This document shows positions 1 through 15,101 of a DNA stretch of 64,000 nucleotides, one piece after another. The notes below the pieces were generated by a model. It worked only from the letters and a program-made list of their open reading frames with translations. It did not search any database and had not been told where the DNA came from. The translations under genes were made by a program, and so were the position numbers. Location of the stretch: the NCBI GenBank assembly GCA_963662155.1, contig OY759267.1, positions 13,452,560-13,516,559 of the forward strand. The letters are read 5' to 3'. Each line of letters begins with the position of its first letter. Positions within the stretch are counted from its first letter, which is position 1. Source of the DNA: Lamellibrachia columna. Its lineage: Eukaryota; Annelida; Polychaeta; Sabellida; Siboglinidae.

Positions 1-2776
1 TTATATCCCGTTACAGTGGTGTCGGCCATTTTACAATTTGAAAATTGTTCCCGTTGTCATCACCAAGTAGGTTGCCTGGCACTGAACTTCCAGAAGTTAA
101 TCTGACACTCAGCAAAGTCGATCCACTGTCACACATTTCACCATCTGAATCGTCAGTAAACTCCACTTTTCATGCTGGTAAACCGATCCGCCAGCGTTGG
201 CCATTTTAAAATGTGCACTAGTGACATTCTTGACAACTTGAAGAATATGCGTTGAAATTTCAAGATAAATAAATTATTCCTGGCTGCTGGCATGCCTTGT
301 GACTATCATGTAGTATAATCATAAAACGGAAAATCACAACAGATGAATATGACAATGGGTGAATACGGCAGGGGTGAAATTTAGCAGTCGCCCGTTCGCC
401 AGTAGCGCCCAAAAATGGTTTCGGGCGACTTCAGTTTTTGACTACAGAGGCCCGCATGGCGACTTGAAATATTTACAGAGCTGCAATATTTTAGACGCAA
501 AAAAAATAAATATCTCGGAAGTGTTGTCCTGGCTATGTCGCATTTATGTTAACCATAAATTGTGTTTGTGACACGTTTGACATTGCAAGAAATGTTGCCA
601 AACCATAGCCGAAGCGATATCAACAGGGAACGAACATTCATTGTATTTTTAATCAACCACATCGATGCTCAACATGTAACTGGACGGTCATTCTGCACTG
701 AAATAATAACCGGTCATGTTAATAGTCTTGGCGCAGTGTGGTGTGGGGAGCGCTTCTGGTGAATTAATCGGGAACCTGGTTAGTTTCTCTAGGCTGGCGC
801 TGCGTGGCGCCACTTATTTATATATCCACGTGGTGGGCGTGATACCGTTTTAGTAATATTTGGAGGTAAAATCAGGTCCTGTAAAAAATCAGCAGGTCCT
901 GTAAACTGTTCAGTTCACAGGACCTGATGTCCGGTGAAGCTAGGAGACGTTTCGCGTAGAATGTTGGTGTACCATGTTATGAAAACAAAACAATCTGTCA
1001 TGTGTACAATTGTATACTGTATTTTATTCAGTGTTATGTATTACATTGTACTGATCCTGCCTTGAAAATAAATGTTTCAAAACTGTTTGATTTTTTTTTA
1101 TTCTATCTTCAAAGTATTTACTTTCTATCATCAAAGTATTGATTAGAAAGTGGGCTACCTAAGAAGCTGTCGGGCTACTTCACTTTGTAAGGTTGGTAAG
1201 CCGACTGGCTACCTTCCATGACTTGCTAAATCTCACCCCTGATACGGTGAACTACGCACTGGTGTGTATTCCGGATGAAAAGGTTTAATAGAGTGCATTC
1301 TTTGGTTAAATTCATCAAAAGAATTTGATTGGATTGGATAATTTGCGAAAATGTAAATAATCTTGTATCATAGAAGGACTGCTTTTGTCTTTTTTGTTGT
1401 ATTTTGACTAAATTCTGTGAAAAACAATTTGTCCAATAATTTCACCGAAATTAACTTTTTCTATCCCAACTTTTTACGTAGTTATCCTTTCTATCCCAAC
1501 TACAACTTTTGTGTAGTTATAGCGTAGGCGTGTAGGCCTATCGAATTATCTCGTGTATACCTACACATATTCCTATGACATCGCAAAATGTGTGTATGTG
1601 TACTGGCCCAGGATACTTCTAGTTGTTGTGCGCTGTTTTGTTTAAATCTTTGATGGTGATTTCGAGCGTGGTAAATTACTAAATAAAGTGTATATTTTTG
1701 TTGTTATCGCAAAATGGCTGACGACTGATACATTCTCAGAAGATTTAGTTGTTATTTTAAATAGTAATCAAGCGGTTTTTGAACCAATCGATCGGCACAA
1801 ATTTTTTAATGAACTCAAACATTTATAAAAAATATATATGGTAAAGTTAAAATGGACCTACATTTATAAAATTCACACCATTCAAAAGATAATTTAATTA
1901 GCTATCATTTCATATAATAGTTTATGGTACTTGCCGACACATAAAGCATAACAAATACAACATGAACAAGGAACGCTTAGACAAAAAACATGAAATCAGT
2001 GCGAAATCAAATTTGCTTGGGAACTACGAGGCTTATTTTGGATAGGCCTCTGGAATAAAGAGTTAAATAACAAATTTGTACATCTTTGTCGATAATAGAT
2101 GGCTTAAATTTTTCAAGAAATGAGTCTGAAAAGAGACAAGAGAAAATATCTGCTCGAGGAGGTACCTATAAAGGTCAATTTAAAACCAATTTTAATTAGG
2201 TGTTGGTATGATTGTCATGCAGGGCAGAGGTATGTTGAATCCTGCCGTTTAGGCTGTTGCTAGTCTACTCCCTGGTTAGTCTCAGGCTTCATATGTGTGG
2301 GCATGCATTCCACCAGTTGAACTGATGTCCAGGCCAGGTCAGCAGTGGGCTTGCTGTAGCAGTGTGTCCAGTGGCTTAGTAATATGCTGGACAATCAGTG
2401 CAAGACCAAGCATTAAACTTAAGTATGTAGGAATTAATTCATACTGGCTGTGATTTTATCAAGACATTTATTACTTTCTGGCACGCATTCAGCACATTCA
2501 GAATGATAATTATGTTGTCAGATTTTTCTTCCATTAACTACACCCTATAGTCACTTGGATCACATGAAACAAATGCTTTCCCACTTTAATTTGTTTTGTG
2601 GAAAAATGATGGACTTTTTATGTAATACATGAGAGATTAATCTTAATGTCTTAAATGATCATTTAAAAGCAGTAATATTATCAATGTCCAAGACTGACTA
2701 GCAGATTGTTCCACAGGTGTGCTGCTGTTTTAGCAACTGTTCGAGATCACTACCTGACAAATCTATTCTGTTGCAG
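1..2776. other. Non-coding stretch upstream of the first visible NFAT5 exon
   Basis: I see no exon of a recognisable gene here. The missing N-terminal half of the NFAT5 Rel domain is not found, so this is probably intron of that gene. Visible items are an inverted repeat at 871-882 and 917-928 (ATCAGGTCCTGT and its complement, with a third copy of the core near 891) and a degenerate repeat copy at about 1459-2059, described separately. The short ORFs show no family motif. Confidence 0.5.
1459..2059 (+). mobile_element. Degenerate copy of the TCTATCCCA-ended repeat (copy 1)
   Basis: This stretch is similar over most of its length to 4371-5418. Both share a TTTCTATCCCAAC start, the GTAGGCCTAT segment, an ATGGCTGACG start-like segment, the TTTTGAACCAATCGA segment and the closing GGATAGGCCTCTGG. 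The right terminus (TGGAATAAA, 2051-2059) has decayed from the TGGGATAGA of the other copy. The small ORF seen in copy 2 is interrupted here. It is a non-autonomous or dead DNA transposon copy of unknown family. Confidence 0.6.
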
Positions 2777-2967
2777 CTGTTTGGCTACAGCAAGGAGGTG
2801 ACTCTGCAGATCTTCATTGGCACTGATATTGGCAAGGTGAAGCCACACGGCTTCTACCAGGCCTGTCGAGTCTGTGTCAAGAACGGAAGTTTCTCAGTGG
2901 AAGAAACTTACGATGGCACAAACGTCATCGAAATGAAGCTTACCCCAGAGCAGGACATGACAGCTAG
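2777..2967 (+). CDS. NFAT5: NFAT5 exon: Rel homology domain, middle part
   Basis: The acceptor is TTCTGTTGCAG and the donor AG|GTAAGC. It encodes 63 codons plus 2 nt, containing [20 protein letters not shown], where the conserved [10 protein letters not shown] block of the NFAT Rel fold is evident. It enters at phase 0 and leaves with two bases of a codon, completed by the first base of the exon at 6925. Confidence 0.92.
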
Positions 2968-5900
2968 GTAAGCAAAGTTCTATTATTGGTACGTGTTAAG
3001 TAGGGTTCGCACAGGGTCTGAAAAGCTTTGAATAGGTTGAAATTTCATTGGTTAAAAATCAAGGCCTTGGATGTCTTCATTTTACTAAATGGAAAAGTGT
3101 GGATTTCCAAGTTTTTTTATTAAATAGCGGCTTTCTAGAGCATTCATCGGGTGTTGCCATTTTGTAATGCCTGGTGGTTAGAGACCAGTGAAAGATCGAC
3201 TGAACCCATCAACCTGTGAGGTTAAACCCTTGTTTTTTTACGACTTTTATCTTCTTTGTGAACATCCCATGGCAACTATTTATATATCTGCAAGAAGAGT
3301 CTGATTATTATTTCACCAGCACCGAGGTGTTTGATTAGAAAAAAACGCTGACTGTTTCTGTTCATAGTTGTTTGTGTTTAACTTTTTGAATAAATGAGTG
3401 TAACTATGTAATAGTAGATTGAGTAATACTTATTATGAAAGTAATTTATATAAAACAGTTATTAAGAACCTTTGTTGTATCCAACCCTTAGGACCGCTGT
3501 ATTACACTTAACCCTAGGAAGTAGAGAACATTCATCCAGCGCTAACTATTAGACCTTTCATTAATTTTGCTGGCCAAATTAATACCAATTTGTACCTGCT
3601 GCTGAGTTGTATTGCTTCAATACATTGTCTCCTTAAAGAATCCTATTAAATCATGAAATGACGTGAACAAATCCTATAATTGGATCGGGTTGCATGAATG
3701 CAAATAAATATAAAAAAAATTCATCTGATAAAAAAATTGCACAGTGGTTGAAGAACTAACTGCTGAGGTAAACAGCAACAAATTAGAGAGTTATGTGAAT
3801 TTACTCACAAAATATGCTGTGCTGAAGTTTGAAGAAAAAAAATATTTTCAACATTATTCTCGATAATTAATTTTATTATATTTTCCACCAATAATTAGCG
3901 GATAGAAAAAATAGAATGCTCAAAACTTATAATTTAATCGTAGACATCGTCAATGTTTTCGTGTTTTGAAACTACGCAGACATTCTCCATGATACTAGCT
4001 CGCAGCAAACGACAAGCTTTCATTTGATTGGCTGAAAATTACATAACCCTAACTAGTTTAAAATGGTTCTGTATTTGACGTCGAACCCAGAACAAGTTTG
4101 CCAATAAAACTTGTATTTAACCACGGAAATCGTTAACATTTCCAACTTAAAAAATTTGATAGTCCAACTTCACTACATTATCTGCCGACTGCCAGAAGGA
4201 AATGCCCTTATTGGCTGTTTACAACTACGCAGTTTAAAAATGGCTCCTGTTGCCGGGCGATTTGAGGCGTTCTGGCCACGAGGCGTAGTCGGGTTGATTC
4301 GGACGTTCTGGTCACGAGAAAGTTAAAGTAGCTGGCTAGCGTGTCATGTGATTTTTTCTTTTTTTTCTTTTCTATCCCAACTACTACTTTTTGTGTAGTT
4401 ATAGCATAGGCGCGTAGGCCTATTGAATTATCTCGAGTACACGTACACATATTCCTATGACATCACAAAATGTATGTATGTGTACTGGCCCAGAACACTT
4501 CTCGTTGTTATACGCTATTTTGTTTAAATCTTCGATGGTGATTTCGAGCGTAGTAAATTACATAAAGTGTACATTTTCGTTGTCATCACAAAATGGCTGA
4601 CGCCATTCACGCCTTGCGCAATGGCAACGATGTTGATGCAGTCTCAGATGATTCAGATGTTTTTGAACCAATCGAACCGCACAAGTTCATGACAAATGGA
4701 TGCAACTTTGGCTAGTAGAGGACTCAGAAACCAACTGTGATTTTGAAGGTTTCCAATGGAGTATGGGTTTTCAACAATTTCGCGCATAGTGACGCTCTTG
4801 AATGTGGTATGGATGGCGGTCCAAGAATAACTGTTTTCAAGTGTTTTGTTACCTGAAAAATAAATAAACGTTATACACATGTTGTGTTTGTGTGGTCACT
4901 AATACTAGTAATAGACACCAATTATTCAAGTTGAACAGTGCAATCAATTTAGCTGCCGTTCTTTTGAAACTGATATTTTTTAAAGTGAAGATAAAATGGT
5001 GGCACATTTGGTGAGTTTTGGTCATTACCTTATTTGCTAAAATATACCAACTTTGTAATGGATAATAATTGTTGAATACTTTTCTTTCCATTTGAATCAG
5101 AACTTAATTCTGAAGGTTTCATTCACTGATACTTGGGGTTAAAAAATAATTATTGTAATTATGGCATCTGAAGTCGAGTTATAAATAAAAAAAAATTAAT
5201 GAACTAAAAAAAATTTTTTTTAATATATGGTAAAGTAAAAATGGACCTATTCACCGTTCAAAAGACGATTTAATTAGCTTGCTATTCATATATAGTTTAT
5301 GGTTTATACATAAAACAAATACAACATGAACAAGGAATACTCAGACAAAAAACATGAAATAGAAAGCAAATTTGCTTGGGAACTAGGAGGCTTATTTTGG
5401 ATAGGCCTCTGGGATAGAGTTTAAAAAACAGTCCTTTTGGAAATCCCCGATTTCTTAGAAACACTGACAATGTTTCGAGTGCTACAATGTTCGAACCACC
5501 GATATTCGTTCGTTGTGAAAGTGGAACATAATCGACTGGTTACTGTAATTCCAGTACACATCAGTGTTATATCAATCATGTCCTTAACAATTTCAGCACT
5601 ACAGCCCTGATCTGCTGTGACCACTGAATACTGCATTCCCAGTGATTATGCAAGAAAATTTACTGCATCACTTCAAGTCAAGATTTCAGCAACAAAAATT
5701 CATTTTATGAATAGGAATATTATACATATTCTGAAAGTATGATAATCAATGAATAAAATGAGCCATATCTATTTACATTTCCTCGTGGTAACCAGCAATC
5801 CAAGATGGCCACCACGATTTCAAAGTTTTTGCAGTTGCTGAACACAGTTGTATACCAATGTACATATTTAATGTAAACTACTCGTGTTGGTCATGCTACA

Positions 5901-8900
5901 GGAGTGTACTATGATATAAAATACATCAAGTACATTTTGTGGAGTATAAGAAAGTGAAAAACAAGTTATTTATCTGTATGTTATACATCTATGACAAAGG
6001 TGTTTATTTTTGTTTGTTTGTTAACACATCCATCGCTATTCGACCGATTACAATGAAACTTTGCATTTTGACGGATTCGTAGTGGATAGTCATGAGTAAA
6101 AGACGTTTAAATGGTGAACGTAGCTAATGCCAACAATTCGGCCTGTCATACTGTAGTAGCGTCACACACCGCTAGCCCTGTCGGTGAAATCGTTACACCA
6201 ACAAATATGGGTGCTAACATAGTTTATTGTGCCTTTGAACCTATAATGGGAACGGCCTGTGACCCCGACCTTGTGGCCATGCATACAAATACAGATTCAA
6301 GGTCCATTGTAGTGGCAAATTAAGGGGACATGTGGTCATTATGTTTTGTCAACAATACGTAAAAGGCCAGTGAAAATTGTCACATTTCAAGCATGATACG
6401 CATATCTATCAACATTTCCGTTATCACTTACAATCAAGAACCGTTACCTAATTAATTTTTTTTTTTAATCTACAACACTCACCACGCTGCGATTTGGCAT
6501 ATAAACGCGTATTACATGTAGGTAACTTTACACAGTTTGGAATTACGGTTGGTGAAGGTTTGTGTCAAAAATACACTGCTGTCATTCAACTTTTGCTTAA
6601 TTCATTCACGGTGGTGTAGCAGACGTAAGTTGTTTATGTAAACCAAAATCTACCTTAAAGTTATCAGTGATGCTGTCATGCTTATATTTATGTCATTTTT
6701 TGGAGGGGATTTTTTAAAAACTCAATCTGAAATAATGGTTAATTTATCTTAAAGACCTACTGAAACTACTCAATTCAAGACAAGCATATAATAGTCACCC
6801 CAGCTACTTTAAATGGCTAAATGAAGAAATATATTAGTGAGTCCAGGTACTTAATTGCACCATGCCGCAGATATGTTGGACCCTCGTTCACATTGATCAT
6901 TTGTTTGTGTTTGTCTCACTGTAGTGTCGACTGTGTTGGCATTCTGAAATTGCGCAACGCCGATGTTGAGCAGCGCCTTGGCAGTGTGGCCCGCACCAAG
7001 AAAAAGAGCACAAAGGCACGTCTTGTCTTCCGAACCAATATTCCCAAGCCCGATGGTTCTTTCAGCACTCTACAGGTGGCGTCCACACCTATCTCATGCA
7101 GTAAGTAACTACTCCTGGTTTCATATACATTAGTATTGTACTTGATCCGAATAACTGAAAGTAAGTGAATTAACTTTTTGTCATTGATTGGCATAGTAAT
7201 TTGCCAAACTTTTTCTTTTCATTTCATAACAGGTGCATTACTTCTTAAATAAAATTAAGACTGGGTGTGCTGAAACAGAACTCGTCAAGTATGCTTAAGG
7301 AGCTTTACTGTTCATTGTATCATTGGAACTAAACTTACTGAGTGTTAGGTCTTGACTACACGTTTCATAGCTCATCTTGTCTAACCATTCGATAACGAAA
7401 AGGTCTTTGAAGGTACTGATTTGTCAGCGATATCATGCGCCTGTTTTGCTTCGCCGCACACATACATAACAGCACAGCTCACATGACAAGATATGACGAC
7501 TTTGTGTTTATTCACAGAGGCTCTTTCCACGAAGAGGGCACCGCGTGCATAGTGTCCTGCCTGTCTGTGTGCTACTGTCTCTGCTGTTTGTGCATAGTAA
7601 CCACCGTTCTGCTTGGTTGAGCAGCGAGTCAAGTGACATTTCTTACTGTTGTGATGTCGTAAAATCCCCCGACTCTTCATAATTATACTGATTTACATTA
7701 TATTTATTTCTAAAGTCATGGTTGTAATTGTTAATGGCTTCCATTCATCCATTCCTCCAAACCAAATACATACAATTGTATTTCTTTTATGTATTAGAAC
7801 AAAATGTGCCCTAACTTTCTACACTAGGCATGCCATTGCCACTTAAGGTAGCCAGGGTGGCTATTGGGATCATACCTCAGTTAGACTTCCTGGTGTGTTA
7901 CAGACGAATGTATGGCACAGTAATTTAGATGTGTTATTTTTTTTAAATCATCTGAAATCTAGTCTACATGGTTAATGATTTATCATGTGTCAAAATTGAC
8001 CTATAATTAAATTATGTGACTGGTTTTCAGCTAATATTATGGGCAGGGCATTGTTTTGATTTGGCTGTGAAACAAATAATAATGACGTGACAAGCAGGAG
8101 TGTTCCATAACGGGTTTACATATACATTGTGCCACAACTTGATATAACATTGGACACTTTCTCCAAAAAAAGCTTTCCTATTTGGGATCATGCCTCAGTT
8201 AGACTTCCTGGTGTGTTACAGACGAATGTAGAGCACAGTAATTTTAGATGTGTTATTTAAAAAAAATCATATCTGACATAACTGCATTTGAGCCAGGCAC
8301 ATTGACAAGTTTGCTGGTAGAACATGTTGGCAATGTAACTGGATTTTTAGATGATTTCAATAGGCGGAAGGATTTTTGGCAATTTTTTCGCAGTAAAATT
8401 CATGCAGAAATTGGTAAAAAAAATTACAGGTATGGCACATTCAGGCATTTTAAATGAGTTACAAGTACGAGACTTTGACTAAACTCGATCAGCATGTCAA
8501 TGAGATGATGGCAACGGCAGGTAAGAAGTTTAAGAATTTTTTATGGTCCCGTTTTCTTATAATCATGCAAAACATTAACATGGTCGCCAATGGGAAACGT
8601 AAAAGGAGGCTGAACCCTATTATCCTTGTCTCTTACGATAAATTACCCATTTCTTCACAGATTGTAGTTGAAATACTATATAATATTCCAGATTAATAAA
8701 AAAAATCATTTATTTGGTTGTTACAAGATTAAAAAAAATTACTAATGTGAAAAAATAGCCACAGAATGCAAAATTATATTGTTTTGAGAAAATCCCCAAA
8801 GAAATAAACTGTGTTAGTGCTGGTTTATGGACATGATTTAGTTAAGTAGATATAATACTGATGTGTACTGGAATCACAGTAACCAGATGATATAGTCTGC

Positions 8901-11900
8901 ATTCACATATCGTGAATGGATTGGCAAAATATGAAGTTAGTGCCGGAGGATTATTTGTGGTGTCGACGTTCAGTTCAGTATTTCCTAGCATGTTATGAGG
9001 GAAAAAATGAAAACACATTAATCGCCCCAGCTACCTTTATCTACTGAAAAAATGTACGATAAAACAGGCAAAAATAAAATAAAAATGCTGCAAGAATTTC
9101 TCAAATAATACATTTTAAAAACTAGTGATTGTATCTGCATCAAGAAAAAACTGGGATCATACTGTTTTTTTACTTGCATAAATAACACAGTCAAAATGAT
9201 GAGGTGAGATAATAAGATTTACTGGACAACAGTTACAGACCTCTTACTCTTGCACCACCTGTCACTCAAGGGGTTATCACTGCCCTCAGCCTCCAGAAAT
9301 AGCAGGCAGTTTGAAGAACCTGCTCTTCAGTATGTTGTAATTGTACCAGCCTGTGTACAGTACTGGCAGTGCTTCAGGCACATAGGGTATGCCTCCAGGC
9401 TTATGCCATCACCCAACATTTGGGTCAAGATACTGTTAAGTCAATGTCATATTCTTGGAGTGTTTGGTGGAAATCCCAGACAATGACTGTAGTTTGCTGA
9501 CATTATTGACATCAGATCATACTTGGGGTCAAATACATTATATCAATTCCAATTACACACCAGTTACAAAATTCCAGTTATTAATTCCATATCGAAATAA
9601 CAGTATGTGAACGGAGATTTGAAAATTTAAACATTGAAATACTTAACACCAACAAAAGATGGTATACATGTGTTGGTTGGGGGAAGAGCTAGATGCGGAA
9701 TGAGTTGCAGTATGGATAGAGGCACCCCCCTGGAGAGTAGGAGTCTTTAGTGGTGACATTGTCAAGTCCTGTCCAAAGTCCAGGACACACCAAGTGGCAA
9801 CAGCATGAGTCACTAAAACACCCTGTGGATGACAGGAAAGTTGCAAACTGTAAACAAAGCAATACATAATTTTTATAAATATTACAAAAGTGTACAAGAA
9901 GGATTGGTGGGATGTTTGTAGGTGGGGTTCATATGTACCTGATTGGCCACCAAGGGGTATTTATAACCTTGAAACAGGAAGTAGTGGAGTTGTTTTAACT
10001 GTCTGAGGGTTGACATGACACTCAATAAAGCTGTCCTCTGTTGCATTGATGGAGATGCATGGGATTCCCCTTTGAGTAATAGAATGCTGACTGCGTAGTT
10101 GTAGAAAATGGACATCTCATCATCATGTTGTGTGACCTTAGAAATGGCTATTGGTGGCAGCCTCATTCACACCCTTATTTCTGACATGAAATATGTTTGC
10201 AATCTACAAGTGAGTTCACAAGTGAGCGCACAAGTGTATTACTCAGTTCTCTAATAATAGTTAATGGGTATTACCATAAGTGTGCATCTGTATACATTCT
10301 TAGCAAGTAAGCATTATTTTGGTAGTTGCCCTTTTCTGTTTATTAATAGAGAAACTGGTTAACTCCCACTTTTGAACTTATGTATATATTATAATTATTA
10401 TAAGTCTACAAAATGTATGAAATACAAAAATGTCATTGTCGCGCCTTGTTTATCTTTTGAACAAAACAGTTTGACAGATTGAAAAATTTACTTGTGGTAG
10501 CAACTTTTGAGAAATAAGTTCATTGTATAATTGGTGTGTAAACACTGACAACAATACAGAAACTTACTACAGATATGATAAGCCTTGAAGATTAAAAAAA
10601 TTGTGTTAGGTTCATGATTTACTGGACAGCACCACAAAATAATAAAATGGGGTTTTAAACACATTATTTTAATAGTGATGTTGTAAACATGTCAATATTA
10701 GTCCATTTTTGAAGTGACTGTAAATGTATTGTGATTGTGTGCAGCCCAGCCTGCGGGCCAGCTGGAGGTGTGCAGGATGCATAGCTGCCAACCCTTCTGT
10801 TTTTCCCGTATTCTTTCCGGTTTCAAAGTCTGGAAATAGAATCTGCCGATCTTATCCCGTTTTCAGAAAAATTTTGCTCAATAATTTTTATTTGGTAGTT
10901 TTTTCTCCGATCCCTATTCAGGGCTTCATATTTGAAAACAACAGGCGAGCGATTACCGTGTGGTGGCGCCACCATTTCCCATTCGGATTCTGTCGTCACC
11001 ACGAAATTTTAATTGGTGCTTGTTGGCGCTGACTTTTGTACAAAGAAATAAATGTTTGCTTTTGTAAAGCCCATACATTCTGATTGCAATTGATGAAACC
11101 AGGGCTTCATATTTGAAAACAACGGGCGAGCGATAAATCACTCGCCTAAATATGCCAAATTAATTTAGGCGAGCGATTTGTTAGTTGTTGTTTTTTTTAC
11201 CGTGTGGTGGTGCCACCATTTCCCATTCGGATTCTCTTGTAATCTGACGAGGCGACGTAGTGCTTTGCTGCAAAAAGCACGGTCTACTACTGGAGTGACA
11301 GCGGTTTGGTCAATGGATGGGCGCATTGTCTGTCTTACGTCATCTGGGCGAAAGGTGAATATTACCACTGAGCGCGAGCTCCAGCAACTTGGACGTTGTG
11401 TGTAGTGTAGTGTCTCCAGATACAATCAAAATCTGACTTTAATGCAAAAAAAAAAAATGGCGATGTATCTGCAAGCTGTAGGCATTCTGCCTACATACAC
11501 TGGCGTCACTAATACGTGTACTCATCCGTATTTGTTTTTTGCCCATTTTGTTTTGTTCTTTTGTAATTCTGACTATTTAATTAACACTGTCCAAGCACTA
11601 TTTGTCTATGTTAATGTCACAGCATTGTATGTTTTCTTTTGCTATCATTGCACTTTTCAATATCACAGATGTTCTCGTTAACGCGTTTCATTTTAGCACC
11701 TATGCTCCATTTGTGGATATTAATTGTTGTACAAATTACTGTTAATATGATGTCAAGTTATGTCAAGTTCACGTGTAACGGACTTTGAACATGGCTAGAA
11801 ATGGTTTTCCTTTTAACGATGATAATTCCTTTTTAAGAAATGTTGGAGGGTTAACAGTTAACTCTTTAAATCACATCTTACAAATAAACGAATTCAATGA

Positions 11901-14900
11901 AAGTTTACCAGATGGAGAAGTTGAAATTATTAAACATTCTCCATATTTTACTGATGAAGAATTAATAGACAAAATAAAAAACAAGCAGAGTACTTTTGTA
12001 GTGTTGAGTCTAAATTGTCAAAGCCTTAATGCAAAAATGGATCAAATTAATATGAAATTAGAAAATTTACGAAACAACAGCTGTGAAATTGGAGCCATTT
12101 GTTTACAAGAAACATGGTTATCCAATGACTCCAACATTTCTTTGCTGCAAATAGATGGTTTTACATTAATCTCTCAAGGTAAAATTTGTAGTGCTCATGG
12201 TGGCCTATCGATATATCTTAGTAATAAATATGACTATAAAATATTATCTATTAACAATGTATCAAATGTATGGGAAGGACAGTTTATTGAGATAACTGGA
12301 AAAACTATCCAAAAAAAAATTATACTGGGAAATATATATAGACCACCAAGAGATGTTATTGAGAATTACAAGACCTTTATTGACGAATTAACCCCGATAC
12401 TCACTCATTTACAAAAACTAAAGAGTGAAGTTATCATAGCAGGTGATTTTAATATTGACTTACTGAAAATCAAAGAAAAACCTGTATTTAGTGAATACTT
12501 TGACATGATCAGTGCACAAGGCTTCTTTCCTAGAATCACATTGCCTACCAGATTTTCAGAACATCGTGGTACACTTATTGACAATTTTTTATGTAAACTG
12601 TCAGAGGGGTCATTGAACTCCACTTCTGGCATTTTAATCAACCAAATTTCTGATCATCTTCCCTGTTTCATTTGCATGGACTGCATATTAACTCGAGACA
12701 CGGTACCCAAATTCATAACAATAACACAGAAAAGTCCGGATTCGCTAAATAAATTTAGATTAGAATTAATACACTCAAACATTTATGATAAACTAAATAA
12801 GAATATTGATGGTAATCCCAACGAAAATTATAACATTCTTGAAGAAATTATTTTAAATACTATGATTAAATGCTTACCCACTAAGACAATTAAATATAAC
12901 AAACATAAATATAAAAAATCGTCTTGGATTACTCAAGGTATCATTAGATCAATAACGTTTAGAGATAAGCTATATCTAAAAATGAAGCAAACTACTATAG
13001 ACACAGCAAGATATCAGGTCCTTAAAACTAATCTGCACGCTTATAATAAAATTCTTAAAAAAAATATTCGTCTGGCCAAAAAAATATATTTTGAATCGAG
13101 ATTTGAGAAACATAAGAACAACATTAAAAAAACATGGTCAATTATTAAAGAAATAATTAATGAAACAACAAAGACTGAACAATTTCCTAACTCTTTTAAA
13201 ATTGATGGAACAACTGTTACCGATAAAACGGATATTGCCAATCAATTTAATTTATTTTTTACAAATATTGGTCCCAAACTTGCATCACAAATAAGTAGTA
13301 ACGGCAAATGTCATAGAGATTATTTGAAAAACCAGACCATACATAAATTCACGTTTAAACCTATAAGTGAAGATACTACAATTAATATAATTAACCGTAT
13401 GCATCCTAAATCTAGTAGTGGCAAAGACGGCATATCAACTATATTATTAAAAACAATAAAACATGAAATTTGTAAACCTGTCACCACAATACTCAATCAA
13501 TCTTTGTCAACAGGTATATTTCCTGACAAACTAAAAGTTGCTAAAGTAATACCACTATTCAAAAAAGGTGATAATACCATTTTTGATAATTACCGTCCAA
13601 TTTCGATTTTACCAGCAATTTCTAAAGTATTTGAGAGAGTCATATTTGACCAACTACACGAATATTTCCACAATAGAGAGCTATACTACAGTAGTCAATA
13701 TGGCTTCAGAGAGAAACATTCAACCGAACTTGCCACCCTTGAAATAATAGACAGAATTATTCAGGAAATGGACAAACATCTAACTCCAATAAATATATAT
13801 ATTGATTTATCAAAAGCCTTTGATACAATAGACCATAATATACTCATGGATAAATTAAAGCACTATGGCATAAAAGGCACAGCATTTAACCTCTTTAAGA
13901 CCTATTTATCAAATCGTAAACAGTACGTACAATTTGGACACGTAAAATCTAAAGAAGCATATATTACTACTGGTGTCCCGCAAGGGTCGATATTAGGACC
14001 TTTGTTGTTCATTATATACATTAATGACCTACCAATTGCTAGTGACCTTTTCAACTTCATAACTTATGCTGACGATACAACCCTAACCAGTACATTAGAT
14101 GTCTTTAATCGACCCGGTGACTTAAATAACAATATAAACGAAGAACTAAACAAGATATGTGACTGGCTTAACGTAAACAAACTTGCTCTAAATGTTGACA
14201 AAACTAAAGCTATGATTTTTCATATGCCACAAAAGAAAGTAGAAAAGCCTGTGCTATTAGTAAATGGAACTGTAATTGAATATGTAAATAACTTCAACTT
14301 TTTGGGCATCACATTAAATAATCACTTGAACTGGGACAGTCACATAAACAAAGTAGCATACAAAATATCTAGAACCACTGGAATTCTAAAAAAACTGACA
14401 CATTTTTTACCACAGCATATTCTAAGGACAATGTACAATTCTATCATATTACCTCATATAAACTATGGTATATTGGCATGGGGGTATCAAACGCAACGCA
14501 TATTTATACTTCAGAAAAAAGCAATTAGAATAATCACGTTAAGTAAATATAATGCACACACTGCTCCTATTTATAAAGAACTCAAATTATTAAAGGTCAG
14601 TGACATCCACAAGCTACAAGAACTTAAGTTTTATCATAAATTAATAAATAAACAACTACCTGAATATTTTTATAATATACCTTATACTAACACTTTTGAA
14701 ATACATCAATATGACACACGAGACAAAAATCGCTTATTTATGTCAAGAAATAATCATGTTTTCGCAAACAAATGTATTAGATACAGCATGATTAGAACTG
14801 TTAACAATAGTCCAAATGATATTACTGACAAAAATCAAATCAAATCAAAAAAAAAACAATATCTTCTTGGTAATTATGAATACAACTGTACCAAAACAAA

Positions 14901-15030
14901 TTGTTACATTTGCCGAAATCAGGGCATACGTGTATAGTTATTTATTTGTGTAATTAATATGTAGGTATATCTTGTAGGCAGCCATACATATGCATATATG
15001 TACATGGATATGCTTGTATACATATAGTTT

Positions 15031-15101
<71 letters not shown>

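Noticed and set aside
6111..6323. 70-codon ORF with coding-like composition
   Set aside because: No motif, no splice context and no similarity that I can recognise; not enough to call a gene.
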